Part shown: positions 4,623-13,147 of the stretch, one piece after another
Position numbering within the stretch: position 1 is the stretch's first letter
Layout of the letters: every line of letters starts with the position of its first letter
IMG/VR virus record: IMGVR_UViG_3300009164_000415
Location: 1-21,356 of that record
Source of the DNA: a virus
Direction: 5' to 3' (one strand)
DNA: 21,356 nucleotides
Translations under genes and position numbers: made by a program
The notes under the pieces: model-generated
Databases searched by the model: none
Told to the model about the DNA's origin: nothing
Seen by the model: the letters and a program-made list of their open reading frames with translations, nothing else

Positions 4623-7108
4623 TGTATACAAACATCTATCAATATGGTAGTAAAATGCTGGTTCGTGGTTATGATGTTAAAGGAAACCAGTACAAACGCA
4701 AAGAAGATTTTCAACCTACAATCTTCGTTCCTTCAAAGACCCCAACAGATTACAAAACGCTTCAGGGTAATTACGTAGCATCATTACATCCTGGATCTAT
4801 GCGTGATACTAAAGAATACATCGATCGTTATAAAGACGTAGAAGGTTTCGAGATTTATGGAAATAATAATTTTGTTTCTCAATATATTTCTGATAACTTC
4901 AAAGGTGAATTGAAGTTTGATATTGAAAAGATTCGTATCTGGACTATCGATATCGAGACCAGTACCGAGTCTGGGTTCCCCAATATGAAAACTGCCAATG
5001 AAGAGATCCTTCTTATTACGTTGCAAGACAATGCGACAAAGAGAGTGATTACCTTTGGTAGTAAACCCTATGCTAATACTGATAAGAATGTTCAATATCG
5101 TTATTCCACAAACGAACTTGATTTGCTTCGAGAGTTTATCAACTATTGGTCATTGAACACACCAGATATTGTTACTGGTTGGAACTGTAATCTGTTTGAT
5201 ATTCCATATCTTATCCGTCGTATTGATTCAACTCTAGGCGATACCTACAGTAAGAAACTATCACCATGGGAAAGTATTCGTGAGAGTACTATTACCATTC
5301 GTGGTAATGAAGAGACTGCTTATGACATTCATGGTGTCGCTGTTCTAGATTACCTTGACCTCTATAAGAAGTACACCTACTCTGCTCAAGAATCATATCG
5401 CTTAGATCACATTGCATTTGTTGAACTTAATGAACGCAAGAAAGAAAATCCAGGTAACTCGTTCAAAGAATTCTACACTGATTATTGGAAAGAGTTCGTT
5501 GAGTATAATATACAAGACGTGGGATTGGTAGATAGACTCGAAGACAAGATGAAGTTGATTGAATTGCAAATTACCATGGCGTATAATGCTAAGATCAATT
5601 ATGAAGATGTGTTCTCACAGGTACGTATGTGGGATGCCATTATCTATAATCACTTACGTGACAAAGGTATTGTCATACCGCAGAATAACTCCAGTCGAAA
5701 AGACTCTCAGTTTGAAGGTGCGTTTGTTAAAGACCCCATCGTTGGTATGCATAAGTGGGTTGCTTCCTTTGACTTGAACAGTCTGTATCCTCACCTAATT
5801 ATGCAATATAATATCTCTCCCGAAACATTGCTTCCTGGTAAGATGAATGTCACTGTTGACCAGTTGCTAAACAAAGAGATTAATACTACAATGTTGAAGG
5901 AAGAGAACATTACGCTGACTGCCAATGGCATCTCATATACTAAAGAGAAACAAGGATTCCTACCTGCAGTTATGGGGGAGATGTATAATAATCGTTCACG
6001 TTTTAAGAAGCAGATGTTAAAGGCACAACAAGAATATGAACATGATAAGAAGAACAATGACCTACGCAAAGAGATTAGTCGACTGAATAATTTGCAGATG
6101 GCTATGAAGATTGCATTGAACTCTGCTTATGGTGCTTTGGGTAATCAATATTTCCGTTACTTTGATGTCCGTATGGCTGAGGGTATCACAACATCTGGTC
6201 AGCTGTCTATTCGTTGGATGGCGAATAAGTTAAACATCTTCATGAACAAGACATTAAAAACTACTGACAAAGATTATGTCATTGCTATTGATACTGATTC
6301 AATCTATCTTACCTTTGAAGATCTCGTTGAGCAGACCTGTGTTGGTAAAGATACTAATCAAAAGATTGCTTTCATGGATAAGATCTGTGAAGATGTATTC
6401 CAACCATTCATCGACAAAGGTTATAGTGAACTCGCTGAGTATATGAACGCATATGATCAAAAGATGCAGATGAAGCGAGAAGTTCTAGCCGATAAGGGAT
6501 TGTGGACTGCAAAGAAACGATATATACTTAATGTTCATAACTCTGAGGGTGTTCAGTATGCAACACCAAAGTTAAAAGTTATGGGTCTTGAGATGGTAAA
6601 GTCGTCAACACCACAGATCATCCGTAACAAGTTGAAAGAATCAATTAATGTTATTCTTGAGGGCGACCAGTCTGCTTTGCATAAATTTATTATTAACTTC
6701 CGTAAAGAGTTTAATCAATTGCCAGTTGAACAGATTGCATTTCCTCGTTCTGTTAATAATCTTCAACAATATACTTCTTCATCAAATATCTATGGTAGTG
6801 GTACTCCGATGCATGTAAGAGGTGCTTTACTTTACAATCACTATCTCAAGAAGAATAATCTTGAAGGTAAGTATCCTCTTATTCGAGAAGGTGAAAAGAT
6901 TAAATTTGTTTATTTAAAAGTGCCGAATATCATTCAAGAAAACATTATCTCTTTTACTAATGAGTTGCCAAAAGAGTTGGATCTACATAGATATGTAAAC
7001 TATGACCTTCAATTTGAAAAAGTATTTCTCGATGCAATACAAATTATTATTCAATCTTTAGGTTGGGGTGTTGAAGAGAAAGCATCACTGGAGAGTTTCT
7101 TTGGTTAA
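4622..7108 (+). CDS. 43: DNA polymerase gp43 (family B) with 3'-5' proofreading exonuclease
   Basis: Replicative polymerase, 828 residues against about 898 in T4. The proofreading domain shows WTIDIETS (D110, E112) and GWNCNLFDIPYLI (Exo II). Polymerase motif A is FDLNSLYPHLI (D384), motif B KIALNSAYGALGN (496-508) and motif C AIDTDSIYL (D557, D559), so all catalytic carboxylates are present. The KLKVMGLEMVKSSTP block of the thumb follows. The last residues, KASLESFFG, resemble the C-terminal peptide of T4 and RB69 polymerases that docks on the sliding clamp. It starts in the dexA stop codon, and the next gene begins inside its last eight bases. A family B enzyme complete in all motifs, with no intein or split. 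Confidence 0.98.
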   Translation: MYTNIYQYGSKMLVRGYDVKGNQYKRKEDFQPTIFVPSKTPTDYKTLQGNYVASLHPGSMRDTKEYIDRYKDVEGFEIYGNNNFVSQYISDNFKGELKFDIEKIRIWTIDIETSTESGFPNMKTANEEILLITLQDNATKRVITFGSKPYANTDKNVQYRYSTNELDLLREFINYWSLNTPDIVTGWNCNLFDIPYLIRRIDSTLGDTYSKKLSPWESIRESTITIRGNEETAYDIHGVAVLDYLDLYKKYTYSAQESYRLDHIAFVELNERKKENPGNSFKEFYTDYWKEFVEYNIQDVGLVDRLEDKMKLIELQITMAYNAKINYEDVFSQVRMWDAIIYNHLRDKGIVIPQNNSSRKDSQFEGAFVKDPIVGMHKWVASFDLNSLYPHLIMQYNISPETLLPGKMNVTVDQLLNKEINTTMLKEENITLTANGISYTKEKQGFLPAVMGEMYNNRSRFKKQMLKAQQEYEHDKKNNDLRKEISRLNNLQMAMKIALNSAYGALGNQYFRYFDVRMAEGITTSGQLSIRWMANKLNIFMNKTLKTTDKDYVIAIDTDSIYLTFEDLVEQTCVGKDTNQKIAFMDKICEDVFQPFIDKGYSELAEYMNAYDQKMQMKREVLADKGLWTAKKRYILNVHNSEGVQYATPKLKVMGLEMVKSSTPQIIRNKLKESINVILEGDQSALHKFIINFRKEFNQLPVEQIAFPRSVNNLQQYTSSSNIYGSGTPMHVRGALLYNHYLKKNNLEGKYPLIREGEKIKFVYLKVPNIIQENIISFTNELPKELDLHRYVNYDLQFEKVFLDAIQIIIQSLGWGVEEKASLESFFG

Positions 7109-7640
7109 AAATATTAGATTAGTTAGAAGCAATATTGATGTTAGCAAGATACTTGCAGAGATTAACAAGTATCCTAGCGACTGGGATATGCAAAAGAAAC
7201 TGGAGAATGCTGACCAGAATCATGAACTACAAGTGTCAGTACTTCAGTTAGTAATTGGAGCAGTAAAAGAAGCTGGTGAGCATCCAAAAGATAGTGAGTT
7301 GTCAGTTAAGACACCAATCTATAAAAAATATACGGAGACTCGTCGTTGGCTCCGCAAGAATGGATGCGCAAATTTTCATCGCCTCGCTTTTCTTAAACTT
7401 GCGATTGGTAATAGTGTCGGAACACATATTGATGAAGGTAGTTACTATCTTACAAGAGACCGATACCATTTATCAATACAAGGAGAATACAAATACAAAG
7501 TTGGAGACCAAGAAGTTATTATCAAACCTGGAACATTCTTTTGGTTTAATAATAAAGTACCCCATGGTACTCTGAATGTTGGAAATGAACCTAGAATTAC
7601 AATGGTTTTTGATTTGCCACATTCTGCTTCAAATCCATAA
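7101..7640 (+). CDS. Aspartyl/asparaginyl beta-hydroxylase-like Fe(II)/2-oxoglutarate oxygenase
   Basis: 179 residues from TTG 7101, which has GGAG at 7090-7093 and overlaps the polymerase stop; a TTG at 7068 would add 11 residues without a good binding site. The C-terminal half is a double-stranded beta-helix: GTHIDEG (H109), RYHLSIQG (H123), PGTFFWFNNKVPHGTLN (H155) and EPRITMVFD (R165). This order (first His, R-x-H, N...H, Arg) is that of the Asp/Asn beta-hydroxylase family, whose members hydroxylate side chains of proteins and use a two-His iron site. Substrate unknown. Several marine phages carry such oxygenases near replication genes. It could act on a protein or, less likely, on a nucleotide-linked substrate of the modification island downstream. 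Confidence 0.8.
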   Translation: MVKNIRLVRSNIDVSKILAEINKYPSDWDMQKKLENADQNHELQVSVLQLVIGAVKEAGEHPKDSELSVKTPIYKKYTETRRWLRKNGCANFHRLAFLKLAIGNSVGTHIDEGSYYLTRDRYHLSIQGEYKYKVGDQEVIIKPGTFFWFNNKVPHGTLNVGNEPRITMVFDLPHSASNP

Positions 7641-7648
7641 TTACATGC

Positions 7649-7677
7649 TTTACTTAAAAAGAATTATCAGGTATAAT
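7649..7677 (+). promoter_or_regulatory. Sigma70-like promoter for uvsX-gp41
   Basis: -35 TTTACT (7649-7654) within CTTTACTT, 17-nt spacer, -10 TATAAT (7672-7677). Start expected near 7684, giving a leader of about 20 nt with AAAGGA (7694-7699) before ATG 7704. A three-codon frame (ATG AAA GGA TAA, 7691-7702) lies in the leader and overlaps the binding site, probably by chance. Confidence 0.8.
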
Positions 7678-7703
7678 TATATAATACTCCATGAAAGGAT
7701 AAC

Positions 7704-8777
7704 ATGAGCATACTAGACAAAATTAAAAAGAACACAACTATCAAGGATTCTTCTGTCCTTGCGACATCAAAATTCTTTCAGAAGAAAGATATGATACCCA
7801 CTTCGATTCCTGCTATCAACGTAGCATTGAGTGGTCGTCTTGATGGTGGCTTAACTCCAGGACTCACAATGTGGGCTGGTCCAAGCAAACACTTTAAGAC
7901 TGCCTTCAGTTTATTGATGGCTAAATCTTACATGGACAAATATGAAGATGCTGCACTACTCTTTTATGACTCTGAGTTTGGTACTCCTCAGTCTTACTTT
8001 GACAGCTTTGGTATTGATACAAACCGAGTTATTCATACTCCGCTTACAAATGTTGAACAGTTGAAGTTTGATATCATGCAACAACTCGATGGTGTTGAGC
8101 GTGGCGACCATTTAATCATTGTTATTGATTCGATTGGTAATCTGGCTTCAAAGAAAGAAGTTGAAGATGCCATGGAAGGCAAGTCTGTTGGCGACATGAC
8201 TCGTGCGAAACAGATGAAGAGTTTGTTCCGTATGATTACACCTCACCTAAATCTGAAAGACATTCCCTTGGTTGTAGTTAATCATACCTACATGGAGATT
8301 GGCTTATATCCAAAGGCAATCGTTGGTGGTGGCACTGGCTCGTACTACTCAGCTGATAATATCTTTATCCTTGGTCGTCAGCAAGAAAAAGATGGTACTG
8401 AACTAATGGGTTATAACTTTATTATCAACGTAGAGAAATCTCGTTATGTTCGTGAGAAAGCGAAGATACCTGTCACTGTTATGTTTGATGGAGGTATATC
8501 TAAGTGGTCTGGTCTGCTTGAGATGGCACTTGAGTCTGGTCATGTAGTTAAACCTTCTAATGGTTGGTACTCACGTGTTGATAAATCCACTGGTGAAATA
8601 GAAGAAAAGAAGTGGCGTATTAAAGACACTGACACAAAAGAATTTTGGCTACAGGTTCTAATGGATAAATCTTTTCAACAGTGGGTAACTGAAAACTATC
8701 AGATATCATCTGGATCTATTATGCAAAATATGGATGATGATGAAATTGAAAAAGAACTAGCAAAGATCGATGATTAA
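7704..8777 (+). CDS. uvsX: UvsX recombinase (RecA family)
   Basis: Strand-exchange protein of T4-type recombination-dependent replication and repair; 357 residues (T4 about 390). Walker A is GPSKHFKT at 59-66, the unusual form seen in UvsX rather than RecA's GPESSGKT; LLFYDSEFGTP (86-95) holds the catalytic glutamate; Walker B is IIVIDSI with D142. The DNA-binding L1/L2 region follows: MTRAKQMKSLFR, PLVVVNHTYMEIGLYPKAIVGGGTG. The C-terminal tail is acidic (MDDDEIEKELAKIDD), as in RecA and UvsX. It heads an operon with the 99-aa gene (8-nt overlap) and gp41. Confidence 0.97.
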   Translation: MSILDKIKKNTTIKDSSVLATSKFFQKKDMIPTSIPAINVALSGRLDGGLTPGLTMWAGPSKHFKTAFSLLMAKSYMDKYEDAALLFYDSEFGTPQSYFDSFGIDTNRVIHTPLTNVEQLKFDIMQQLDGVERGDHLIIVIDSIGNLASKKEVEDAMEGKSVGDMTRAKQMKSLFRMITPHLNLKDIPLVVVNHTYMEIGLYPKAIVGGGTGSYYSADNIFILGRQQEKDGTELMGYNFIINVEKSRYVREKAKIPVTVMFDGGISKWSGLLEMALESGHVVKPSNGWYSRVDKSTGEIEEKKWRIKDTDTKEFWLQVLMDKSFQQWVTENYQISSGSIMQNMDDDEIEKELAKIDD

Positions 8778-9069
8778 ATATACATTTGTTGAGAAAGCTG
8801 AGGCGACTGGTGAATATACCGTCGCCTTAAAGTTTTTGGAAGGTAAGTATGAGGGAATGGTGTTCTCATATGGCAAAGTCGAATTCAAAGAACATGGTGA
8901 CGAAGATGCCGTTACTTTAAAGTTTGACTATGAGATACATAAGAATCCTGGAAACATTGACACCTTTGATAAAGACGAGGTAGAATATATTTTAGGTGGA
9001 TTCCTTCAAGAACTTATCAAAGAGCAGGTTGAAAAGAAAGAAATAATTTACACTGGTGGAACTGATTAA
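8770..9069 (+). CDS. Conserved small protein between uvsX and gp41, unknown function
   Basis: 99 residues. No recognised domain. The sequence looks like a small beta sheet (IKYTFVEKAEATGEYTVALKF, GMVFSYGKVEF, AVTLKFDYEI) followed by a helix EVEYILGGFLQELIKEQVEK. It starts within the last codons of uvsX (ATGATTAA) and its stop overlaps the gp41 start (TAATG), so the three are translated as one coupled unit. The position between recombinase and helicase suggests a replication or recombination accessory, which is inference from context only. Confidence 0.8.
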   Translation: MIKYTFVEKAEATGEYTVALKFLEGKYEGMVFSYGKVEFKEHGDEDAVTLKFDYEIHKNPGNIDTFDKDEVEYILGGFLQELIKEQVEKKEIIYTGGTD

Positions 9070-10457
9070 TGCGAATTGAAAAAACGATTCTTTCGAATCT
9101 TGTACATAATGAACAGTATTGCCGTAAGACTTTACCCTTCGTAAAGATTGATTATTTCTCTGATCGTACAGAGAAAATGGTTGCTGATGAGATTACAAAG
9201 TTTTATGAAATCTATAACAAACCAATCACATTAGAAATACTTGCTATTCAGTTAAGTAATCGAACTGATATTTCTACAGATATTAAAGAAATTGATACAT
9301 ATATTAATGAATTGGTTTTAACAGAAACAAATGAAGACTGGTTGATTCTAGAAACTGAAAAGTTTTGTAAACAGCGAGCAGTATATAATGCTATTCTAGC
9401 ATCAATCAAAATTATTGAAGGTAAAGATGACAAACGTAACCAAGAGGCTATTCCCAGCTTACTTTCTGATGCACTTGGTATTAGTTTCGATCGTCATGTT
9501 GGCCATGATTATCTTGAGGATTTTGATGGTCGTTATGATTTTTATCATAGACTTGAAGAGAAGATTGCTTTTGATTTGGAACTCTTTAATAAAATCACCA
9601 AAGGTGGGCTCTCAAAGAAAACACTAAACGTAGCATTGGCTGGTACTGGTGTTGGTAAATCTTTGTTCATGTGTCACTTTGCTGCTTCAACTTTGATGCA
9701 GGGATTAAATGTATTATACATAACTATGGAGATGGCAGAAGAACGTATCGCTGAACGTATTGATGCGAATCTTCTTAATCTTGGTATGGATGAACTGAAG
9801 GTTATCGACAAAGATATTTTCACTAATCGTATTGTAAAGGTTCAACAGAAAACACAGGGTAAACTAATCATCAAAGAATATCCAACTGCCTCTGCGCATA
9901 CTGGGCACTTTCGTTCTTTGCTTGAAGAACTAAAACTCAAACGTGACTTCCTCCCTGATGTTGTTATTATTGATTACCTTAATATCTGTGCAAGTCAACG
10001 TATGAAGATGGGCGCCAGTGTAAACTCTTATACATATATAAAGAGCATAGCAGAAGAATTGCGTGGTCTTGCAGTTGAGTATAACGTACCTTTGCTGTCG
10101 GCAACTCAGACTACTCGGTCTGGTTTTGCAAATACTGACGTAGAATTAACTGATACATCTGAATCATTTGGATTGCCAGCCACCTGTGACTTTATGTTTG
10201 CGTTAATGACCAGTGAAGAACTGGATGCGTTGGGTCAGATTATGGTTAAGCAGTTGAAGAATAGATATGCTGATCCAAATTATTATAAAAGATTTGTTGT
10301 AGGTATTGACAGATCGAAGATGAGGCTTTATAATGTAGAAGTGAGTGCGCAAGCGAATATCTCTGATGCTGGAACTGATGATGGTCCAGTATTTGATAAG
10401 TCTGACTTTGGTAAAAGACTACATAGTAATAAGAGTTTCGAAGGATTTAAATTCTAG
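9069..10457 (+). CDS. 41: Replicative DNA helicase gp41 (DnaB-like)
   Basis: Hexameric 5'-3' helicase that unwinds the lagging-strand template and works with the primase; 462 residues (T4 about 475). An N-terminal helical domain (1-150) precedes the RecA-like motor: Walker A AGTGVGKSLF (K197), the catalytic glutamate region YITMEMAEERIAERIDANLL (about 218-237), Walker B DVVIIDYLN (D302) and the SATQTTRSG sensor block, then an RSKMRLYNVEV strand with the arginine-finger region. It is the last gene of the uvsX unit, and the hypermodification island starts 8 nt later with its own strong ribosome binding site. No primase gene (gp61) is in the window. Confidence 0.96.
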   Translation: MRIEKTILSNLVHNEQYCRKTLPFVKIDYFSDRTEKMVADEITKFYEIYNKPITLEILAIQLSNRTDISTDIKEIDTYINELVLTETNEDWLILETEKFCKQRAVYNAILASIKIIEGKDDKRNQEAIPSLLSDALGISFDRHVGHDYLEDFDGRYDFYHRLEEKIAFDLELFNKITKGGLSKKTLNVALAGTGVGKSLFMCHFAASTLMQGLNVLYITMEMAEERIAERIDANLLNLGMDELKVIDKDIFTNRIVKVQQKTQGKLIIKEYPTASAHTGHFRSLLEELKLKRDFLPDVVIIDYLNICASQRMKMGASVNSYTYIKSIAEELRGLAVEYNVPLLSATQTTRSGFANTDVELTDTSESFGLPATCDFMFALMTSEELDALGQIMVKQLKNRYADPNYYKRFVVGIDRSKMRLYNVEVSAQANISDAGTDDGPVFDKSDFGKRLHSNKSFEGFKF

Positions 10458-10465
10458 GAGAAGAT

Positions 10466-11797
10466 ATGGTAAAGGTTATTGTAGCAAAACAGAAATATGA
10501 TTGTTCTGATAAAGGATTAGACCTCGCTGGTAAATTTGTTGATGAATCACATTATGATTTATTGATAGAAGAAGATTGTGATGTCTATATGCCAGTGCCT
10601 TATGGCACAGATCCAATTAATGAAAGTAATATAGTATTAAAGTTTCGCAAGAATTATTTCACTAAAGAGCAGCAAGACGCAGCTTACTTTGGCTTAAAAG
10701 AAGCTGCCACTCGTACTGAGAATCGTGGTCTTGCTTCTGGTATTAGAGATGGCATTGTTGCTTCAGAGGAAAGTCGTGAATGGGTAACTAATTATCAAGA
10801 CGAGATGATGCAAGAGATATTAATCAATCGCACTTCAGACCTCTATGGCGATAGTGATGTTATTGATGAAGTCCGTGCCAAGTATCCAACAGAAGCCGAC
10901 AGAAAAATGGCTGGTGGTTCTGGTAAAAATAACGTATGGGTAATTTCTCGCTATCGTAATGGGAAATTCGATTTTGAACAATGGATTGACAGTATTAAAC
11001 CATTAAAAAAAGAAGCAAGAGCCATTGCAACTGAAACTGTTATGGATATGATTAGTGTAACAACTTATGGGTCTCCAGTTAATTCTGGTATTGCTGGGTG
11101 GTTTGATAGATATCCTAGAATTCCTTATGGACGTGCGACTTCTTATACACGGGATAATTTTGAAAAATTTAAAATGTCATATCCATTTCTTCAGCAGTTG
11201 GCAGTCGGCTTTAAAGATTTATTGCCTGAAAGATATTCCAATCAGATGAGTGCTGCAAGTAAATTAGATTCGAGGTATCTAGTTCCAGAAACTCCATTTA
11301 CTACTATTACAGTAAATAAAACATTTCGGACTGCGGCACACTATGATGCTGGTGATTTAACAACTGGCTTATCAAACTTACTAACATTATCAAATGATGG
11401 TAAATATACTGGTGGGTATTTAATTGCGCCTGAGTATCGCATTGCAGTTAATCCACGTCCAGGCGATCTTCTACTAATTAATAACCATGAAGTTATGCAT
11501 GGCAATACTCCTATTGTTTGTGAAGAAGGATCCGAGCGCATATCACTTGTAGTATATTTCCGTGAAAAGATGCTAGAACTTGGTTCATATGAATATGAAG
11601 AATGTCGTTATGAGTTTGTTGAATCGCGAAGATTAAATAAAGAACATGCTATGCAGAGAAAATTGTGGAATGGAATTTCTGAAGGTATGTGGGAGTCAGA
11701 AGAGTGGTATAATTTCTGCCGAAATAAACTTGGAGAAGAAACGCTATTAAAGTATCATACAAATTCAAATCGTTCTACTCTTGAGGAATTCTTTTGA
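10466..11797 (+). CDS. TET/JBP-family DNA pyrimidine dioxygenase (Fe(II)/2-oxoglutarate)
   Basis: 443 residues. Predicted to oxidise the 5-methyl of thymine or 5-methylcytosine in DNA to hydroxymethyl. The core is in the C-terminal half: TFRTAAHYDAGD holds the HxD iron motif (H292, D294), the strand GGYLIAPEYRIAVNPRPGDL follows, then NNHEVMHGN supplies the distal His (H345) and SERISLVVYFREK the 2-oxoglutarate arginine (R358). The HxD with AGD, the GDLLLxNN and the EVMHGN context are those of phage TET/JBP proteins. Residues 1-200 are an extra N-terminal region of unknown fold. TAGGAGA precedes ATG 10466. The next gene starts with TTG inside the stop codon, so the two are coupled. A general 2OG oxygenase acting on small molecules is the main alternative; the company of a hmU-kinase-like gene argues for DNA. 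Confidence 0.8.
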   Translation: MVKVIVAKQKYDCSDKGLDLAGKFVDESHYDLLIEEDCDVYMPVPYGTDPINESNIVLKFRKNYFTKEQQDAAYFGLKEAATRTENRGLASGIRDGIVASEESREWVTNYQDEMMQEILINRTSDLYGDSDVIDEVRAKYPTEADRKMAGGSGKNNVWVISRYRNGKFDFEQWIDSIKPLKKEARAIATETVMDMISVTTYGSPVNSGIAGWFDRYPRIPYGRATSYTRDNFEKFKMSYPFLQQLAVGFKDLLPERYSNQMSAASKLDSRYLVPETPFTTITVNKTFRTAAHYDAGDLTTGLSNLLTLSNDGKYTGGYLIAPEYRIAVNPRPGDLLLINNHEVMHGNTPIVCEEGSERISLVVYFREKMLELGSYEYEECRYEFVESRRLNKEHAMQRKLWNGISEGMWESEEWYNFCRNKLGEETLLKYHTNSNRSTLEEFF

Positions 11798-13041
11798 ACA
11801 TACTATTATATGACTTAGATTTATCTAAGTACACTGACTGGAGATTACCAGAGAATCGGTTAGAAGCATTTAGGAGAGTTGCCTTTACTAGAATGGCTGA
11901 GGGCGATTTAGATCATTGGCATTCTGGTCATGTTATTTCTTCAGAAATGAATTTAACAAAAGAGCAGAAAGCAGTATATGCTTTAGTGTTTGGGCAGTCG
12001 TATAGGAATCATTGGGCGATGATTGTTATGCAAAAATTCCCTGATTTACTAAACACAGACCCAAGACATATTAAAGAATGGCATGACAATATTTGGAAGA
12101 AAGCGCATTATGCCAAAGACACTAAATGGGGTCTTCGTAAATTTCCAGAGTATATTGAATCAATCAAACTGAAAGTTGGTGGAAGTGCCTATGATTATCT
12201 TGAACAGAAGTCTACAGTTGGTAACACAAAGGAAAACTTCTATTCATTGAACGAAGGTATTAGAGAGTTCTTTGGTATTGGAAGAATGACTGCTTGGCTC
12301 GCTCAGCAAACTATATACGAGTTCTTTAATTTTGATATTGATCATTGGGATTTGCAGTTGTATGATGATACATGGTCTCAATATGATTCTTTGTGTTATC
12401 TATTTAACAGAGAAGATATATCAACAAAAAGAGAACTTGGCAGAGCAAAACCAAATCTTGAAGAAGTACAACTTATGGAAAAAAACTTTCAGACATTAAT
12501 GAAATATTGTAATGATAACAGTTTATTACATTTAGATGTTTATAATATGGAATCGTGTTTGTGTGAGTTTAGAAAAACGTGTGGTTCTAGTGGAAGAAAA
12601 CCAAAGGAATTTACAGGATGGACTACTGTTGAGTTAAGTGATGAGTATGATAAGATATCTTCCAAATGGCCAGAGGTTGATTGGAAACCTTACGTTGCTG
12701 GTTTGATGACAAAGGGTAGATACCTTAGTGACTTCTCAATTAATCCAGAATACTTTAGAGTTATGGTTGACTATGGTTTAAATTTAAACACACATTACTA
12801 CTTTAAAGATGAGCCAAATGCTCATGACCTCCTTGAACTAAAACAGGTACAGTCTACTGGTATAAAAACTACTTATGCAGATTGGAATTCTAAATTTACT
12901 GAGACTGAAAGATTGCAATTAATACAAAAGCATAATCCAATTAAGTATAATAGGATAAAGCCAAAGACGCATCCTGCTTGGAAAGACACTAATCTAATCT
13001 TGCAAAATGCAATTTTAAATCAGAATCCACCTTTACTTTAA
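11794..13041 (+). CDS. HhH-glycosylase-fold base-hypermodification protein (aGPT-PPlase/AADT/HMUDK_hel type)
   Basis: 415 residues from TTG 11794, which has GAGGAA (11783-11788) and overlaps the dioxygenase stop by 4 nt. REFFGIGRMTAWLAQQ (157-171) has the G-I-G-R-x-T-A signature of a helix-hairpin-helix as in DNA glycosylases, followed by acidic/aromatic DIDHWDLQLYDDTW. Residues 252-268 (MESCLCEFRKTCGSSGR) resemble the LCEFdK...GrgKpR segment that I associate with the glycosylase-like enzymes of thymidine hypermodification (alpha-glutamyl/putrescinyl-thymine pyrophosphorylase, amino acid:DNA transferase, and the helical domain called HMUDK_hel). Those proteins replace a (pyro)phosphorylated hydroxymethyl group on thymine with a nucleophile. 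The identification is from remembered motifs; the exact subfamily and the attached group are unknown. Confidence 0.6.
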   Translation: MNILLYDLDLSKYTDWRLPENRLEAFRRVAFTRMAEGDLDHWHSGHVISSEMNLTKEQKAVYALVFGQSYRNHWAMIVMQKFPDLLNTDPRHIKEWHDNIWKKAHYAKDTKWGLRKFPEYIESIKLKVGGSAYDYLEQKSTVGNTKENFYSLNEGIREFFGIGRMTAWLAQQTIYEFFNFDIDHWDLQLYDDTWSQYDSLCYLFNREDISTKRELGRAKPNLEEVQLMEKNFQTLMKYCNDNSLLHLDVYNMESCLCEFRKTCGSSGRKPKEFTGWTTVELSDEYDKISSKWPEVDWKPYVAGLMTKGRYLSDFSINPEYFRVMVDYGLNLNTHYYFKDEPNAHDLLELKQVQSTGIKTTYADWNSKFTETERLQLIQKHNPIKYNRIKPKTHPAWKDTNLILQNAILNQNPPLL

Positions 13042-13060
13042 ATAGAATATGTAGTATAAT
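13032..13060 (+). promoter_or_regulatory. Sigma70-like promoter for the inositol-synthase/HAD/kinase unit
   Basis: -35 TTTACT (13032-13037), 17-nt spacer, -10 TATAAT (13055-13060). The -35 overlaps the end of the upstream coding region. Transcription should begin near 13067, so the ATG at 13067 would have no leader; with the start at 13148 the leader is about 80 nt and contains GGCAG/CTGCC (13070-13074 with 13098-13102). Confidence 0.75.
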
Positions 13061-13147
13061 ATAGTTATGGGCAGCTACCTCTATCCGAGCCAATATCCTG
13101 CCTTGGTCTACACAAAACCTAAAACAACTGAAATGAAAAAGGAATGT

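Noticed and set aside
7691-7702. Three-codon upstream frame ATG AAA GGA TAA in the uvsX leader
   Set aside because: It is formed by the Shine-Dalgarno itself and has no binding site of its own; most likely chance.
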